The notes: generated from the sequence alone by a model not told the origin. 64,000 nt of DNA from Falsirhodobacter sp. alg1 (GCF_000739715.2 NZ_BBJC02000001.1:95-64094); one strand, 5' to 3'. Counted from the stretch's first letter, positions 34,017 to 44,496 are shown. Program-made: numbers and translations.

Positions 34017-35360
34017 TTATTTGCCGTTCACGACCGACAGGCCACGCAGGATATCGACGGCATAGGCCAGCTGATAATCCTCTTCCCGCAGTTTTGCAGT
34101 TTCTTCGACCAGCGCACGATCAGCCTCAAGCTGCTGACGCTCTTCATCCGTCATCGAATCATTCGACAGAATGCCCCGCAACGAGGATTCCGAACGCGGA
34201 GCCCGCGCGGATGTCGTCTCTGCGCTGTCGGGTGTGGTTTCCAGATCACGTGCAGGCTGATCCACCACAATATCGGGTGATACGCCAAGCGCCTGGATAC
34301 TGCGACCGGACGGTGTGTAATACCGTGCGGTGGTCAGGCGCATTGCGCCCTCTCCCCGGACCGGAATGACCGTCTGGACAGAGCCTTTGCCAAAGCTCTT
34401 GGTGCCGACAACGATCGCACGCTTATGATCCTGCAGCGCACCCGCCACGATTTCCGAGGCCGAGGCGGAACCGCCGTTGATCAGCACGACTATCGGCTTG
34501 CCATCCACCAGATCTCCCGGGGTTGCATTGTAGCGCTCGTTGTCCTGATCGTTCCGGCCACGGGTGGAAACAATTTCGCCCTGTTCGATAAACGCATCGG
34601 ACACCTTGATCGCCTGCGTCAGCAGACCGCCCGGGTTGTTGCGCAGATCCAGAACGACGCCGTTCACGTTGTCCATGCCGCCCAGCTCGTCCACACGCTT
34701 CTTCAGTTCCTCCTCCACACCGGGATAGGTCTGATCGTTGAAGGTGGAAACACGCAGGACGATGGTATGCCCGCCCACGGTGCTGGAGCGTACAGCCGTC
34801 AGCTTGATCGTATCGCGCACCAGTGACACGTCGAACGGCTCGGCCCGACCCTCGCGCAGAATGCTGATCACAATCTCGGACCCGACCGGCCCGCGCATTT
34901 TTTCAACGGCCTGATCCAAGGGCAGACCCTGCAACGATTCCCCGTCAACCGCGACGATGAAATCGCCAGGCTGGATACCGGCAGCGGCGGCCGGCGTATC
35001 ATCCATCGGCGTGACGACTTTGACAAAGCCGTCCTCCTGCGTCACCTCGATCCCGAGGCCGCCGAATTCGCCGCGTGTCTGTACCTGCATATCATCGAAA
35101 TCATCCGGCGGCAGATAGCTGGAATGCGGGTCCAGCGAGGTCAGCATGCCGTTGATCGCGGCATCGATCAGCTTCTGGCTGTCCACATCCTCGACATATT
35201 GCTTGCGAATGCGATCAAATACATCGCCGAACAGATCAAGCTGCTCATAGACGGACGTATCGTGCCGTTGTTCCTGCGCGATCAGCGGCGCGGCCAATTG
35301 CGTGGTGGCCAGAACGCCTGCCACGGTACCGCCCAAAGCGGCCAGAACATATTTCCTCAT
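34017..35360 (-). CDS. ctpA: C-terminal processing peptidase (S41 family)
   Basis: 447 residues from ATG 35360, which gives a signal sequence (MRKYVLAALGGTVAGVLATT). A PDZ domain (GEFGGLGIEVTQEDGF ... AGIQPGDFIVAVDG) precedes the S41 protease: catalytic Ser in GGSASASEIVAGAL and Lys in TKSFGKGSVQT. It degrades or matures periplasmic proteins, in alphaproteobacteria including cell-wall hydrolases. It follows envC by 10 bp, a fitting partner. Confidence 0.94.
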   Translation of the reverse strand: MRKYVLAALGGTVAGVLATTQLAAPLIAQEQRHDTSVYEQLDLFGDVFDRIRKQYVEDVDSQKLIDAAINGMLTSLDPHSSYLPPDDFDDMQVQTRGEFGGLGIEVTQEDGFVKVVTPMDDTPAAAAGIQPGDFIVAVDGESLQGLPLDQAVEKMRGPVGSEIVISILREGRAEPFDVSLVRDTIKLTAVRSSTVGGHTIVLRVSTFNDQTYPGVEEELKKRVDELGGMDNVNGVVLDLRNNPGGLLTQAIKVSDAFIEQGEIVSTRGRNDQDNERYNATPGDLVDGKPIVVLINGGSASASEIVAGALQDHKRAIVVGTKSFGKGSVQTVIPVRGEGAMRLTTARYYTPSGRSIQALGVSPDIVVDQPARDLETTPDSAETTSARAPRSESSLRGILSNDSMTDEERQQLEADRALVEETAKLREEDYQLAYAVDILRGLSVVNGK

Positions 35361-35370
35361 ACCCGTCCCA

Positions 35371-36492
35371 TCATTCCTGCGTTTGCGCAAACCATGTCGC
35401 CGGATCGACCGGGCCGGTTCCCTGACGCAATTCCAGATACAGCGTTTCCGTTTCACCCGAACCTTGCGGCCCACTTCGGGTAGAAGTGGTTCCCTGATCC
35501 AGAAAATCCACCAGACCCTGATCACCGCCCGGCATCAAGCCCAAAGCCGCACCGGCCGGTACAACCTCACCTACCTCGCCATACACCGTTTCCAGCCCGG
35601 CAATCACCATCAGATACCCTTCTCCCGGCTCAAGCATCATCACATTTCCGTAGCCCTGAAGGGGCCCGCGGTACCGTATGGTTGCCGCATAGGGCGCTGT
35701 CACCAGCGCACCGGGGCGGGCGGCAAGGATGATGCCAGGGCGGCGTACACCGGCCTGATCGCTTTCGTTCGCGCCCCGCACGATCGTTCCATGTACGGGC
35801 AGCGGCAACGTTCCCTTTGCAGCCACGAAACCCGCAGGCATCCCCCCCGGATCAAGCTGCCGGGCAAAGGCATCCAGCGAGTCCGAGCTTTCCAGCAGGG
35901 CACGCAGCACGGCCGGATCATCGGTAAACCTTCGGGGCAGATCCGTCCGGTCGGAAATGGCCTGACCCAGAGCCGTCCGCGCCTCCTGCGCCACACGCAG
36001 TCCTTCGGCCAATGTAGCCGCAGAGGCACGTTGCACATCCCCAAGCTCTTTCAGTTCGGTCAACCGCGCCTCGATCGCATCGGCCTCTGCCTGAAGCGCG
36101 GGTGCGATATCGGCAAGGATAAGCCCCGTCTGCACGGTTGCCAGCGGCCCCCCGGGGTGCAGCATCAGCATCGGGCCGGGATCCCCCTCCATCCGCGCCA
36201 GCGCTCCCAGAAGCTGCGAGACATCCGACCGCTTCTGCCCCTGATCCTGACGCAGCGCCGCTTCCCGCAGGGCCACCTGTCGCAGGCTTTCCCGCAGGGC
36301 GGCCAACCCGTCTTCGTAGTTGCCGATGGTTTCGGTCAGGGCCTTTACCCTGTCACGCCCCGTGCGGGCGGCCTGCATGTTCGAAACCGCCTCGCGCAGC
36401 CCTGCCGCTGCCGATTGTGCTTGCGCGGCCACGTCCTGTGCATGGGCAGGTGCCACCAGACACAAGCTCAGAAGGGCCGCGCGTGCAATCAT
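35371..36492 (-). CDS. envC: EnvC-like murein hydrolase activator (LytM/M23)
   Basis: 373 residues: signal peptide (AALLSLCLVAPAHA), long helical coiled-coil region to about residue 210, and a C-terminal LytM domain (VHGTIVRGAN, GIILAARPGALVTAPYAATIRY, GYGNVMMLEPGEGYLMVIAGL). The zinc ligands of active M23 enzymes are largely missing, as in EnvC, which activates amidases rather than cutting peptidoglycan. It starts in an ATGA overlap with gpmI, a pairing also found in E. coli. Confidence 0.9.
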   Translation of the reverse strand: MIARAALLSLCLVAPAHAQDVAAQAQSAAAGLREAVSNMQAARTGRDRVKALTETIGNYEDGLAALRESLRQVALREAALRQDQGQKRSDVSQLLGALARMEGDPGPMLMLHPGGPLATVQTGLILADIAPALQAEADAIEARLTELKELGDVQRASAATLAEGLRVAQEARTALGQAISDRTDLPRRFTDDPAVLRALLESSDSLDAFARQLDPGGMPAGFVAAKGTLPLPVHGTIVRGANESDQAGVRRPGIILAARPGALVTAPYAATIRYRGPLQGYGNVMMLEPGEGYLMVIAGLETVYGEVGEVVPAGAALGLMPGGDQGLVDFLDQGTTSTRSGPQGSGETETLYLELRQGTGPVDPATWFAQTQE

Positions 36493-38000
36493 CCGATAAG
36501 GCTCTTGCCTGTCATCTCGGACGGTTGGGGCAGTCCCATCAGCTGCAACAGCGTGGGGGCCACATCTGCCAGCCGTCCAGCCCGCAACGTTGCGCCTTCG
36601 GGGCCACCGACCAGCACCACCGGAACCGGATTGGTCGTATGTGCCGTGTGGGGGCCGCCGGTGACAGGGTCCACCATGGTTTCACAGTTGCCGTGGTCCG
36701 CGATGACCAGCATGGCACCGCCTGCCTGCTCCAACTCCTCCAGCGCCTGCCCAAGACCGGTATCAACGGCCTCGCATGCGGCCATTGCCGCCTCCAGCAC
36801 CCCCGTGTGACCGACCATATCCGGATTGGCAAAATTGACGACGATCAGATCGTAGCCGTGGCGGATTGCACCGACCAGTTGCTCGGCCACCTCCGGCTCC
36901 GACATTTCGGGCTGCATGTCATAGGTGGCAACCTTGGGAGATTGCGGCATGAAGCGGTCCTCATCCGCGAATGGCTGTTCACGCCCCCCGTTCAGAAAGA
37001 ACGTGACATGGGGGTATTTCTCCGTCTCGGCCAGCCGGAACTGGGTTTTGCCCTGCGCTGCCACCCATTCGCCCAGGGTGTTCACGATGGATTGCTTGGG
37101 GAAGGCCGAGGCCATGTAACGGTCATGTTCAGACGAATAATCGACCATGCCGATCATGCCCGCCCAATTCACCGCACGGCGCGGCGCGGCCTCGAATGAC
37201 GGATCGCCCAGCGCTGCCAGAATTTCCCGCGCGCGATCCGCACGGAAATTCAGGCAGAAGAAGCCATCCCCGTCCCGGGCGCCTGCATAACCGCCAATCA
37301 CCGTGGGCGGAATGAATTCATCGGTTTCGCCACGGGCATAGGCTGCTTCGATGGCCTCGGCCGCGGTGGCAGCAGCCTCGCCCTTGGCATCGACCATGGC
37401 ATCGGCGGCACGCATGACGCGCTCCCAGCGGTTATCGCGGTCCATCGCGTAATAGCGCCCGGATACGGTGCCGATCGTTACCCCGTCCGGCAGGGAGTCC
37501 GTCAGCTCATGCAGGAACTTCATTGCGGAAGACGGCGCAACATCGCGCCCGTCGGTCACAAGATGCAGCACGACGGGCACGCCGCCGGATGCAACTGCCC
37601 GTGCCGCAGCCATGAGATGCAGGATATGCCCGTGAACACCGCCGTTGGACAGGACACCCATCAGATGCGCCGCCCCGCCCGAGGCTTTCATCGCACCGAT
37701 GAAGGCAGTCAGCGTTTCATTGCTGAAGAACGATCCATCCTCGATCGCCAGATCGATCTGCCCCAGATCCATCGCCACCACGCGGCCCGCACCGATATTG
37801 GTATGGCCCACCTCCGAATTGCCCATCTGCCCTTTGGGCAAACCCACATCGGGGCCGAAGGTGGTCAGCGTGGCATGCGGGCAGGTGGCCATCAGCCGGT
37901 CCATGTTCGGCGTTTTTGCCAGATGCGGGGCATTCGCGGTTTTCTCGTCGCTCAGGCCCCAGCCATCAAGGATGCATAGGATGACGGGTTTCGGTGGCAT
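36489..38000 (-). CDS. gpmI: 2,3-bisphosphoglycerate-independent phosphoglycerate mutase
   Basis: 503 residues from ATG 38000 (MPPKPVILCILDGWGLSDE). Alkaline-phosphatase-fold features: ILDGWG metal site, GNSEVGHTNIGAGR with the phosphorylated Ser, DGRDVAPSSA, RADRAREI, and the second metal site NFANPDMVGHTG and ADHGNCE. Interconverts 3- and 2-phosphoglycerate with Mn. First gene of gpmI-envC-ctpA. Confidence 0.97.
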   Translation of the reverse strand: MPPKPVILCILDGWGLSDEKTANAPHLAKTPNMDRLMATCPHATLTTFGPDVGLPKGQMGNSEVGHTNIGAGRVVAMDLGQIDLAIEDGSFFSNETLTAFIGAMKASGGAAHLMGVLSNGGVHGHILHLMAAARAVASGGVPVVLHLVTDGRDVAPSSAMKFLHELTDSLPDGVTIGTVSGRYYAMDRDNRWERVMRAADAMVDAKGEAAATAAEAIEAAYARGETDEFIPPTVIGGYAGARDGDGFFCLNFRADRAREILAALGDPSFEAAPRRAVNWAGMIGMVDYSSEHDRYMASAFPKQSIVNTLGEWVAAQGKTQFRLAETEKYPHVTFFLNGGREQPFADEDRFMPQSPKVATYDMQPEMSEPEVAEQLVGAIRHGYDLIVVNFANPDMVGHTGVLEAAMAACEAVDTGLGQALEELEQAGGAMLVIADHGNCETMVDPVTGGPHTAHTTNPVPVVLVGGPEGATLRAGRLADVAPTLLQLMGLPQPSEMTGKSLIG

Positions 38001-38054
38001 TGGCGTCTCCGTGGTTTCGTCCGTTGTAGGGCGGGCGGAACAGTGCCGCAACCG

Positions 38055-38921
38055 TCAGCCGCGCTGCTTCTGGCGCATGCGAAAGCGGGCACGATCCTCA
38101 TCGTTGTATTCCCCGATGCATCGGGGGCAGGAAACACCGTGTTCATAATCGGCGTGGCTGCGATCCTCGGGGGCAACCGGGCGGCCACAGGCATGGCACA
38201 TCCTGTATTTCCCCTGCCCCAGACCATGGGTTACGGATACGCGTTTGTCGAACACATAGCATTCGCCCTGCCAGAGGCTCTGCTCCTCGGGCACTTCCTC
38301 AAGATACTTCAGGATGCCGCCCTTCAGGTGGAAAACATCCTCCACCCCCTGCCCCAACAGATAGTTCGTCGATTTCTCGCACCGGATTCCGCCCGTGCAG
38401 AACATGGCAATCCGTTTGCCGGCGAAACGCTCACGGTTCTCCTCCCACCAGGCGGGGAAATCTCCGAAGCTGGTGGTTGCCGGGTCGATCGCCCCCTTGA
38501 AGGTGCCGATCTCCACCTCGTAATCGTTGCGCGTGTCGATCACGGCCACATCGGGATCAGAGATCAGCGCATTCCAATCGGCCGGCGCCACGTAATGGCC
38601 GGTTCCCGTCTGCGGATCCACGTCAGGCTGATGCATCGTGACGATCTCGCGCTTCAGACGCACCTTGAGGCGGTCGAATGGAAACGTCTCGGACGTGCTT
38701 TCCTTCCATTCCAGGCCATCGCATCCCGGCAGGGCGCGCAGGGCCGCCAGCACGGTATCGATCCCCTCGCGCGATCCGGCGATCGTGCCGTTCACCCCTT
38801 CGGGCGCAATCAGCAAGGAGCCGCGCACACCCGCATCTGCCGCAACCGTACGCAGGGGCGCGATCAGGGCGGACGGGTCGGGAAAGCGGGCGAAATGATA
38901 AAGTGCGGCAATGATGATCAT
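38055..38921 (-). CDS. trhO: tRNA uridine(34) hydroxylase TrhO (rhodanese family)
   Basis: 288 residues. An N-terminal acylphosphatase-like domain (RGSLLIAPEGVNGTIAG) is followed by a rhodanese domain with VIDTRNDYEVEIGTFKGA and active Cys in FCTGGIRCEKST, then a C-terminal CxxC pair (CHACGRP, CPRC). TrhO (YceA) hydroxylates wobble U34 in oxygen-dependent synthesis of 5-methoxy- or carboxymethoxyuridine. Monocistronic. Confidence 0.95.
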   Translation of the reverse strand: MIIIAALYHFARFPDPSALIAPLRTVAADAGVRGSLLIAPEGVNGTIAGSREGIDTVLAALRALPGCDGLEWKESTSETFPFDRLKVRLKREIVTMHQPDVDPQTGTGHYVAPADWNALISDPDVAVIDTRNDYEVEIGTFKGAIDPATTSFGDFPAWWEENRERFAGKRIAMFCTGGIRCEKSTNYLLGQGVEDVFHLKGGILKYLEEVPEEQSLWQGECYVFDKRVSVTHGLGQGKYRMCHACGRPVAPEDRSHADYEHGVSCPRCIGEYNDEDRARFRMRQKQRG

Positions 38922-39036
38922 GCACAGCCAGATGCGCCGAATCGCCGATTAAATCAAGACCCGCGCCTGTGCCTGCCATTGACGATGCCGTTCCCGCCTT
39001 TTACGCCTGCGCATGGCTTTCGCGGAGGAGGAACCG

Positions 39037-39630
39037 ATGGACGCCCTGATCGTCATCGATATGCAGCCTGATTTTTGCCCGGGTGGTGCTCTGGCTGTTG
39101 CCGGGGGGGATGACATCGTCGCCCCCATCAATGCCATGATGGACCGCTTCGGCATCGTGGTCGCGACGCAGGATTGGCATCCGGCAGATCATTCCAGCTT
39201 TGCCGATGTGCAGGGGCAGCCCCCCTATTCGCAGATGGAAATGCCCTACGGCCCGCAGGTTCTGTGGCCCAGGCATTGCGTGCAGGGCACATTGGGCGCG
39301 ACATTGCACCCCAAGCTGCGATCCGACCGCGCCGATCTGATCCTGCGCAAAGGGTTCCGGCCCGAGATCGACAGTTATTCGGCCTTTTTCGAGAATGACC
39401 GCGTTACCCCTACGGGTCTGGACGGCTACCTACGCAACAGGGGCGTAACAGATCTGGTGCTTTGCGGCCTCGCGACCGATTTCTGCGTGGCCTATTCGGC
39501 CATGGATGCGGCAAAGGCCGGATACCGCGTGCGGGTGGCGATGAACGCCTGCCGCGCGATTGACCTGAACGGATCGCTTGCCTTGGCCTGCGATGCAATG
39601 CGCGCCAGTGGCGTGATCTTGGAGGAATGA
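39037..39630 (+). CDS. pncA: Nicotinamidase
   Basis: 197 residues from ATG 39037, preceded by GGAGGAGG. Active-site triad: Asp in [11 protein letters not shown], Lys in [15 protein letters not shown], Cys in [12 protein letters not shown]. Metal-site DWHP and H-SSFA are present. Converts nicotinamide to nicotinate, which PncB, encoded 4 bp downstream, uses for NAD salvage. Confidence 0.95.
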   Translation: MDALIVIDMQPDFCPGGALAVAGGDDIVAPINAMMDRFGIVVATQDWHPADHSSFADVQGQPPYSQMEMPYGPQVLWPRHCVQGTLGATLHPKLRSDRADLILRKGFRPEIDSYSAFFENDRVTPTGLDGYLRNRGVTDLVLCGLATDFCVAYSAMDAAKAGYRVRVAMNACRAIDLNGSLALACDAMRASGVILEE

Positions 39631-39634
39631 ACCT

Positions 39635-40927
39635 ATGGTCGATATCGCAACGCGCGTGCACAACCACAAATGGAAAATTGACCCCATCGTGCGGTCGCTG
39701 ATCGATACCGATTTCTACAAACTTCTGATGTGCCAGTCCATCTTCCGGAACAAGCCGGATACGCAGGTCAAATTCAGCCTGATCAACCGCACCAAGACCA
39801 TCCGCCTTGCCGAACTGGTGGATGAGGGGGAATTGCGCCAGCAGCTGGACCACGTTCGCAGCCTGCGCCTGACCCGCGGCGAAAGCACTTGGCTGCGCGG
39901 CAATACCTTTTACGGCAAACGCCAGATGTTCCGCCCCGATTTCATGGAGTGGTTCGAAAATCTAGAGCTGCCGCCATACCAGCTGGAAAAGAAGGACGGC
40001 CAATACGAGCTGACATTCGAAGGTTCATGGCCCGAGGTGATGCTGTGGGAAATTCCCGCCCTTGCGATTCTGGTGGAATTGCGCTCTCGCGCTGTATTGG
40101 AACGCCTTGGCCGGTTCGAGATCCAGGTGCTTTACGCCCGTGGCATGACCAAGCTGTGGGAGAAGATCGAGCGGCTGAAGCAGATCCCCGATCTGAAGAT
40201 TGCCGATTTCGGCACCAGACGCCGCCATTCGTTCCTCTGGCAGGACTGGTGCGTGCAGGCCATGCTGGAAGGCCTGGGGGACAAGTTTCTCGGGACATCC
40301 AACTGCCTGATCGCCATGCGCCGCGAAGTGGAGGCGATCGGAACCAATGCGCATGAGCTGCCGATGGTCTATGCCGCACTGGCCAATGACGATGCCGAAC
40401 TGGCGCAGGCCCCCTATCGCGTGATGGCCGATTGGCACGAAGAGCATGACGGCAATCTGCGGGTCATGCTGCCCGACACTTTCGGCACGACCGGCTTTCT
40501 GGAACGGGCCCCCAACTGGCTGACGACATGGACCGGCATCCGCATCGATTCAGGTGATCCGGCGCAGGCGGCTGAACGGGCCATCGCGTGGTGGGAAAGC
40601 CGGGGCGAGGACCCGCGTGAAAAGCTTGTCATCTTCTCGGACGGGCTGGATGTCGACAAGATCGAGGAATTGCATCACCGGTTCCGCGGCAGGGTGAAGG
40701 CCTCGTTCGGCTGGGGCACCATGCTGACCAATGATTTCCGCGGACTGGTGCCCGACGGCGCGCTGGATCCCTTCAGCCTTGTATGCAAGGCCGTTTCGGC
40801 GAATGGCCGCCCGACGGTCAAGCTGTCGGACAATCCCAACAAGGCGCTTGGCCCCAAGGACGAGATCGAACGCTACAAACGTGTGTTCGAGGTCGGCGTC
40901 CAGCAGGCGCAAGAGGTGAAAGTATGA
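39635..40927 (+). CDS. pncB: Nicotinate phosphoribosyltransferase
   Basis: 430 residues. Signature segments: [16 protein letters not shown], the autophosphorylated His region in [22 protein letters not shown], and [16 protein letters not shown] with GWGTMLTND. It makes nicotinate mononucleotide from nicotinate and PRPP. It is 4 bp after pncA and overlaps rppH by ATGA, so a single transcript is likely. Confidence 0.97.
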   Translation: MVDIATRVHNHKWKIDPIVRSLIDTDFYKLLMCQSIFRNKPDTQVKFSLINRTKTIRLAELVDEGELRQQLDHVRSLRLTRGESTWLRGNTFYGKRQMFRPDFMEWFENLELPPYQLEKKDGQYELTFEGSWPEVMLWEIPALAILVELRSRAVLERLGRFEIQVLYARGMTKLWEKIERLKQIPDLKIADFGTRRRHSFLWQDWCVQAMLEGLGDKFLGTSNCLIAMRREVEAIGTNAHELPMVYAALANDDAELAQAPYRVMADWHEEHDGNLRVMLPDTFGTTGFLERAPNWLTTWTGIRIDSGDPAQAAERAIAWWESRGEDPREKLVIFSDGLDVDKIEELHHRFRGRVKASFGWGTMLTNDFRGLVPDGALDPFSLVCKAVSANGRPTVKLSDNPNKALGPKDEIERYKRVFEVGVQQAQEVKV

Positions 40928-41394
40928 CAAATCTGCCCTACCGTCCCTGCGTTGGCGTGATGCTGATCAATGCCCAGGGGCATATATTCGCCGGGCGGCG
41001 GATCGATAGCGATGCGCCGGCGTGGCAAATGCCCCAGGGCGGCATCGACAAAGGGGAAAAGCCCCGCGCCGCCGCCCTGCGCGAATTGTGGGAGGAAACC
41101 GGCGTCACCGAGGATCTGGTGACCTTTGTCGCCAAGACGGATGACTGGGTCACCTACGATCTGCCGCCCGAACTTCTGGGCCGGATATGGGGCGGCAAAT
41201 ACTGCGGCCAGCGTCAGAAGTGGTTTCTGTTCCGCTTTGACGGCAGGGACGACCAGATCCGCATCGATGGGGAGCATCCCGAGTTTGCCGAATGGAAGTG
41301 GATCGGGGCCGATGAGATGATTGCCGCAATCGTCCCGTTCAAACGCGCGGTCTATGAACAGGTCGTGACTGCATTCCGCGCGCATCTGGCCTGA
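40924..41394 (+). CDS. rppH: RNA pyrophosphohydrolase
   Basis: 156 residues from the ATGA overlap with pncB. The Nudix box [22 protein letters not shown] is complete (Glu residues for metal). [10 protein letters not shown] at the start, WQMPQGG and QKWFLFRF are RppH marks. It removes pyrophosphate from 5' triphosphate RNA and so starts decay. Its link with NAD salvage is positional. Confidence 0.93.
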   Translation: MTNLPYRPCVGVMLINAQGHIFAGRRIDSDAPAWQMPQGGIDKGEKPRAAALRELWEETGVTEDLVTFVAKTDDWVTYDLPPELLGRIWGGKYCGQRQKWFLFRFDGRDDQIRIDGEHPEFAEWKWIGADEMIAAIVPFKRAVYEQVVTAFRAHLA

Positions 41395-41437
41395 TCGCGG
41401 CGGGCCCCTATGTTGAAACCGGAAGAAGGAGATTTCC

Positions 41438-42103
41438 ATGTCCATCCGCATCAATGACATCGCCCCCGACTTTACCGCCGAGAGCACCGCAGGCACGATC
41501 CGTTTCCATGACTGGATCGGTGACGGTTACGCCATCGTGTTCAGCCACCCGCGTGATTTCACGCCCGTATGCACCACCGAATTCAGCGCCGTGGCACAGC
41601 TGGCGGGCGAATTCGCCAAGCGGAACACCAAGGTGATCGGTGTTTCCGTCGACACCGTCGAAGAGCATGCGAAATGGAAGCATGATATCGAGGCGGTGGC
41701 GGGCAATCCTGCCGATTTTCCGATCATCGATGATACCTCCCTGGCCGTTTCCAAGGCCTATGACATGCTGCCCGCTGAATATTACACCCCGACCGAAGGG
41801 CGCACGCCGGCCCATACCGCCACTGTACGGACGGTCTATCTGGTGGGGCCGGACAAGAAGGTACGCCTGACCATTTCCTATCCGATGTCAGTCGGCCGCA
41901 ACTTTGCCGAGATCCTGCGCGCTCTGGATGCCGTACAGGCCACCGACGGCGTACCGATCGCAACCCCCGCCAACTGGCAGCCCGGTCAGGATGTGATCGT
42001 GGCACTCAGCCTCAACGACGATCAGGCCCGTGAAAAATTCGGCGATCTGGACATCAAGCTGCCCTATCTGCGCTTTGCAAAACAGCCCGGAGCCTCGAAA
42101 TGA
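41438..42103 (+). CDS. 1-Cys peroxiredoxin (Prx6 type)
   Basis: 221 residues. PRDFTPVCTTE holds the peroxidatic C45; no resolving cysteine is seen, and the long C-terminal domain (VRLTISYPMSVGRN ... LPYLRF) is that of the Prx6 group. Reduces peroxides using an external thiol. AAGGAG lies ahead of the ATG. Its stop overlaps the next start (ATGA). Confidence 0.94.
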   Translation: MSIRINDIAPDFTAESTAGTIRFHDWIGDGYAIVFSHPRDFTPVCTTEFSAVAQLAGEFAKRNTKVIGVSVDTVEEHAKWKHDIEAVAGNPADFPIIDDTSLAVSKAYDMLPAEYYTPTEGRTPAHTATVRTVYLVGPDKKVRLTISYPMSVGRNFAEILRALDAVQATDGVPIATPANWQPGQDVIVALSLNDDQAREKFGDLDIKLPYLRFAKQPGASK

Positions 42104-42798
42104 CGGGCAGCCTGTTTCCGCAAAAATCCTACCCCATTCTGCCGGTTGTCGGGGAGGACGAAGGGTACCCCGTTCACCGCATTTTCTGCGTTGGTCAGAA
42201 TTACGCCGATCACGCCAAGGAAATGGGGTCTAGCGTCGACATGGAGGCGCCCTTCTATTTCATGAAGGATGCAAGCACCCTGGTGCAATCGGGGGCAACC
42301 GTGCCCTATGCGCCGGGCACTGAAAATCTGCATTATGAAATGGAGCTGGTGATTGCCATCGGCGCCCCCCTGTTCCAAGCCACCGAAGCAGAGGCAGAAG
42401 CCGCGATCTACGGCTACGCTTCCGGCCTGGACATGACGCGACGCGATCTGCAGGCGGCTGCCAAACAGAAAGGCCGCCCGTGGGATTTTGCGAAGAATTT
42501 CGAGCAGTCCTCGATCATTGCCCCCATTACCAGAAAAGAGGCGATGGGGCCGATCGCGGATCAACGCCTGTGGCTGACGCTGGATGGCGACATCAAACAG
42601 GACAGCAAACTGTCGGCCATGGCCCGTGGTTGTGCCGAGGTTCTCAGCTACCTTTCGCGTTTCTACCACCTGCAGCCCGGTGATCTGTTGATGACGGGCA
42701 CACCTGCCGGCATCGGCCCTGTCGTGGCCGGAAGCGTGGTTCGGGGCGGCATTGACGGGCTTGACCCGGTAACCGTCACCTATTCTGCCGCTGAATGA
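42100..42798 (+). CDS. Fumarylacetoacetate hydrolase family protein
   Basis: 232 residues. HRIFCVGQNYADHAKEMG, PFYFMKDAS, LHYEMELVIAIG with the metal-binding E-x-E, GYASGLDMTRRDLQ and GDLLMTGTPAGIGPV are the core FAH-family motifs, closest to fumarylpyruvate hydrolase of the gentisate pathway. No other gentisate genes are here, so it may have a housekeeping role such as oxaloacetate tautomerase. Coupled to the peroxiredoxin gene. Confidence 0.9.
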   Translation: MTGSLFPQKSYPILPVVGEDEGYPVHRIFCVGQNYADHAKEMGSSVDMEAPFYFMKDASTLVQSGATVPYAPGTENLHYEMELVIAIGAPLFQATEAEAEAAIYGYASGLDMTRRDLQAAAKQKGRPWDFAKNFEQSSIIAPITRKEAMGPIADQRLWLTLDGDIKQDSKLSAMARGCAEVLSYLSRFYHLQPGDLLMTGTPAGIGPVVAGSVVRGGIDGLDPVTVTYSAAE

Positions 42799-42804
42799 AT
42801 GGAA

Positions 42805-42834
42805 TTGGCGGGCGTATCAGGATATGCCCGCCAA
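42805..42834 (+). terminator. Hairpin after the FAH-family gene
   Basis: TTGGCGGGC/GCCCGCCAA perfect stem extended by GTAT/ATAT around a CAGG loop, just after the stop. No T run. The rest of the gap to 42947 shows no gene. Confidence 0.55.
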
Positions 42835-42947
42835 CCCGCGCATGATCCTGCCTGCGCCCGCATCGCGCAGCGCAAAGGACGAGGCCTTTCTTGCGCCGCG
42901 CGGCCGGAAGGCTTAGCTGGGGCACGACAAAGGCGGCGCGGATATCC

Positions 42948-43562
42948 ATGACCATACATCTGTACAAAAGCGATTTGCCCGACGGCCTCGACCTAGGCCC
43001 GGTTGTGGCAATTGACACGGAAACCATGGGCCTTGATCCGCGGCGCGACAGATTGTGCGTGGTGCAACTGTCTTCGGGCAATGGCCACGCCCATCTGGTC
43101 CAGATTACGAAGGGCCAGAAAAGCGCGCCGAACCTTGAACGGTTGCTGGCCGATCCGGAAGTTCTGAAGCTGTTCCATTTCGGGCGCTTCGACATCGCTG
43201 CGCTTTATGCCGCCTTCGGCGTCACGACCGCCCCGGTCTGGTGCACGAAAATCGCCTCGCGGATGATCCGCACCTTTACCGACCGGCACGGATTGAAGCA
43301 TCTGCTGTCGGAAATGGTGGGCGTGGACGTATCAAAGCAACAGCAGACGTCGGATTGGGGCGCAGATGTGCTGACACAGGCACAAAAGGAATATGCAGCG
43401 TCCGATGTGCTGCATCTTCATGCCCTGATGCGGGAACTGGAGCGGCGGCTGCAACGCGAAGACCGGATGGAGCTTGCACAGAGCTGCTTTGATTTTCTGC
43501 CGACGCGCGCCAAGTTGGACCTTATGGGATGGGACGAACCCAATGACATCTTCCACCACTGA
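42948..43562 (+). CDS. rnd: Ribonuclease D family 3'-5' exonuclease
   Basis: 204 residues from ATG 42948. DEDD exonuclease core: AIDTETMGLDPRRDRL (D-x-E), FHFGRFDIAALY, and Y-x-x-x-D in KEYAASDVLHLHAL. It lacks the HRDC domains of E. coli RNase D, as is common for this short alphaproteobacterial form. It overlaps kdsD by 20 bp and opens the Kdo/LPS-transport cluster. Confidence 0.93.
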   Translation: MTIHLYKSDLPDGLDLGPVVAIDTETMGLDPRRDRLCVVQLSSGNGHAHLVQITKGQKSAPNLERLLADPEVLKLFHFGRFDIAALYAAFGVTTAPVWCTKIASRMIRTFTDRHGLKHLLSEMVGVDVSKQQQTSDWGADVLTQAQKEYAASDVLHLHALMRELERRLQREDRMELAQSCFDFLPTRAKLDLMGWDEPNDIFHH

Positions 43563-44496
43563 CTATCTGGGCACCGCCCGCCGCGTGATCGGAATAGAGG
43601 CTGCCGCCCTCGTGACATTGGCAGAGGCGCTGGATGACAGCTTTGTTGCCGCCGTTGGCATGATCCTCGGGGCGCGGGGGCGTGTGATCGTGTCCGGCAT
43701 GGGAAAATCGGGCCATATCGCCCGCAAGATCGCTGCCACCTTCGCCTCCACCGGCACACCTGCGCAATTCGTGCATCCGGCCGAGGCGAGCCATGGGGAT
43801 CTGGGCATGGTCACCGCCGAGGATGTGGTACTGGTGCTGTCCTATTCCGGTGAAACGCCGGAACTTGCAAATCTGATCGCCCATACACGCCGCTTTTCCA
43901 TTCCGATGATAGGGATCGCCTCACGCGCGGACTCCACGCTCCTTCGCCAGTCGGATGTGGCTCTGGTTCTGCCCTCCGCCCCAGAAGCCTGCGGAACAGG
44001 TATCGTGCCCACCACATCCACCACCATGACACTGGCGCTTGGCGATGCCCTGGCGCTGGCGCTGATGGAACATCGTGAATTCACGCCAGCCCAGTTCCGC
44101 GTTTTCCATCCCGGTGGCAAACTGGGTGCCAAGCTGGCCCATGTGCGGGATCTGATGCACAGCGACCTGCCGCTGGTTCCTGTGGACATGCCGATGACCG
44201 AGGCGCTGCTTGTCATGAGCGGCAAGGGCTTTGGCGTTCTGGGCGTGGTCGACGGCGACAGGCTGGCCGGTGTGATCACCGACGGGGATTTGCGGCGCCA
44301 CATGGACGGGCTGCTATCCCACCGCGCGGCCGAGGTGATGACCACCGCGCCCCGCACCATCGGCCCCGATGCCCTGGCCGAGCAGGCGGTGGCCATCATG
44401 CAGGAACGCAAGATTACCGCCCTGTTCGTTGTCAGGGATGGTGCCCCGGTCGGCCTGATCCATATCCATGACTGCCTGCGGGCCGGAGTTATCTGA
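43543..44496 (+). CDS. kdsD: D-arabinose-5-phosphate isomerase (KpsF/GutQ/KdsD)
   Basis: 317 residues. SIS domain 1-190 with GRVIVSGMGKSGHIARKIAATF, FVHPAEASHGDLGMV, LSYSGETPELANLI and PTTSTTMTLALGDALA; two CBS domains follow (LPLVPVDMPMTEALLVMSGKGFG; ITALFVVRDGAPVGLIHIHD). Makes arabinose-5-phosphate for Kdo, used downstream by KdsB (encoded at 53883-54686). One base separates it from lptC. Confidence 0.96.
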   Translation: MTSSTTDYLGTARRVIGIEAAALVTLAEALDDSFVAAVGMILGARGRVIVSGMGKSGHIARKIAATFASTGTPAQFVHPAEASHGDLGMVTAEDVVLVLSYSGETPELANLIAHTRRFSIPMIGIASRADSTLLRQSDVALVLPSAPEACGTGIVPTTSTTMTLALGDALALALMEHREFTPAQFRVFHPGGKLGAKLAHVRDLMHSDLPLVPVDMPMTEALLVMSGKGFGVLGVVDGDRLAGVITDGDLRRHMDGLLSHRAAEVMTTAPRTIGPDALAEQAVAIMQERKITALFVVRDGAPVGLIHIHDCLRAGVI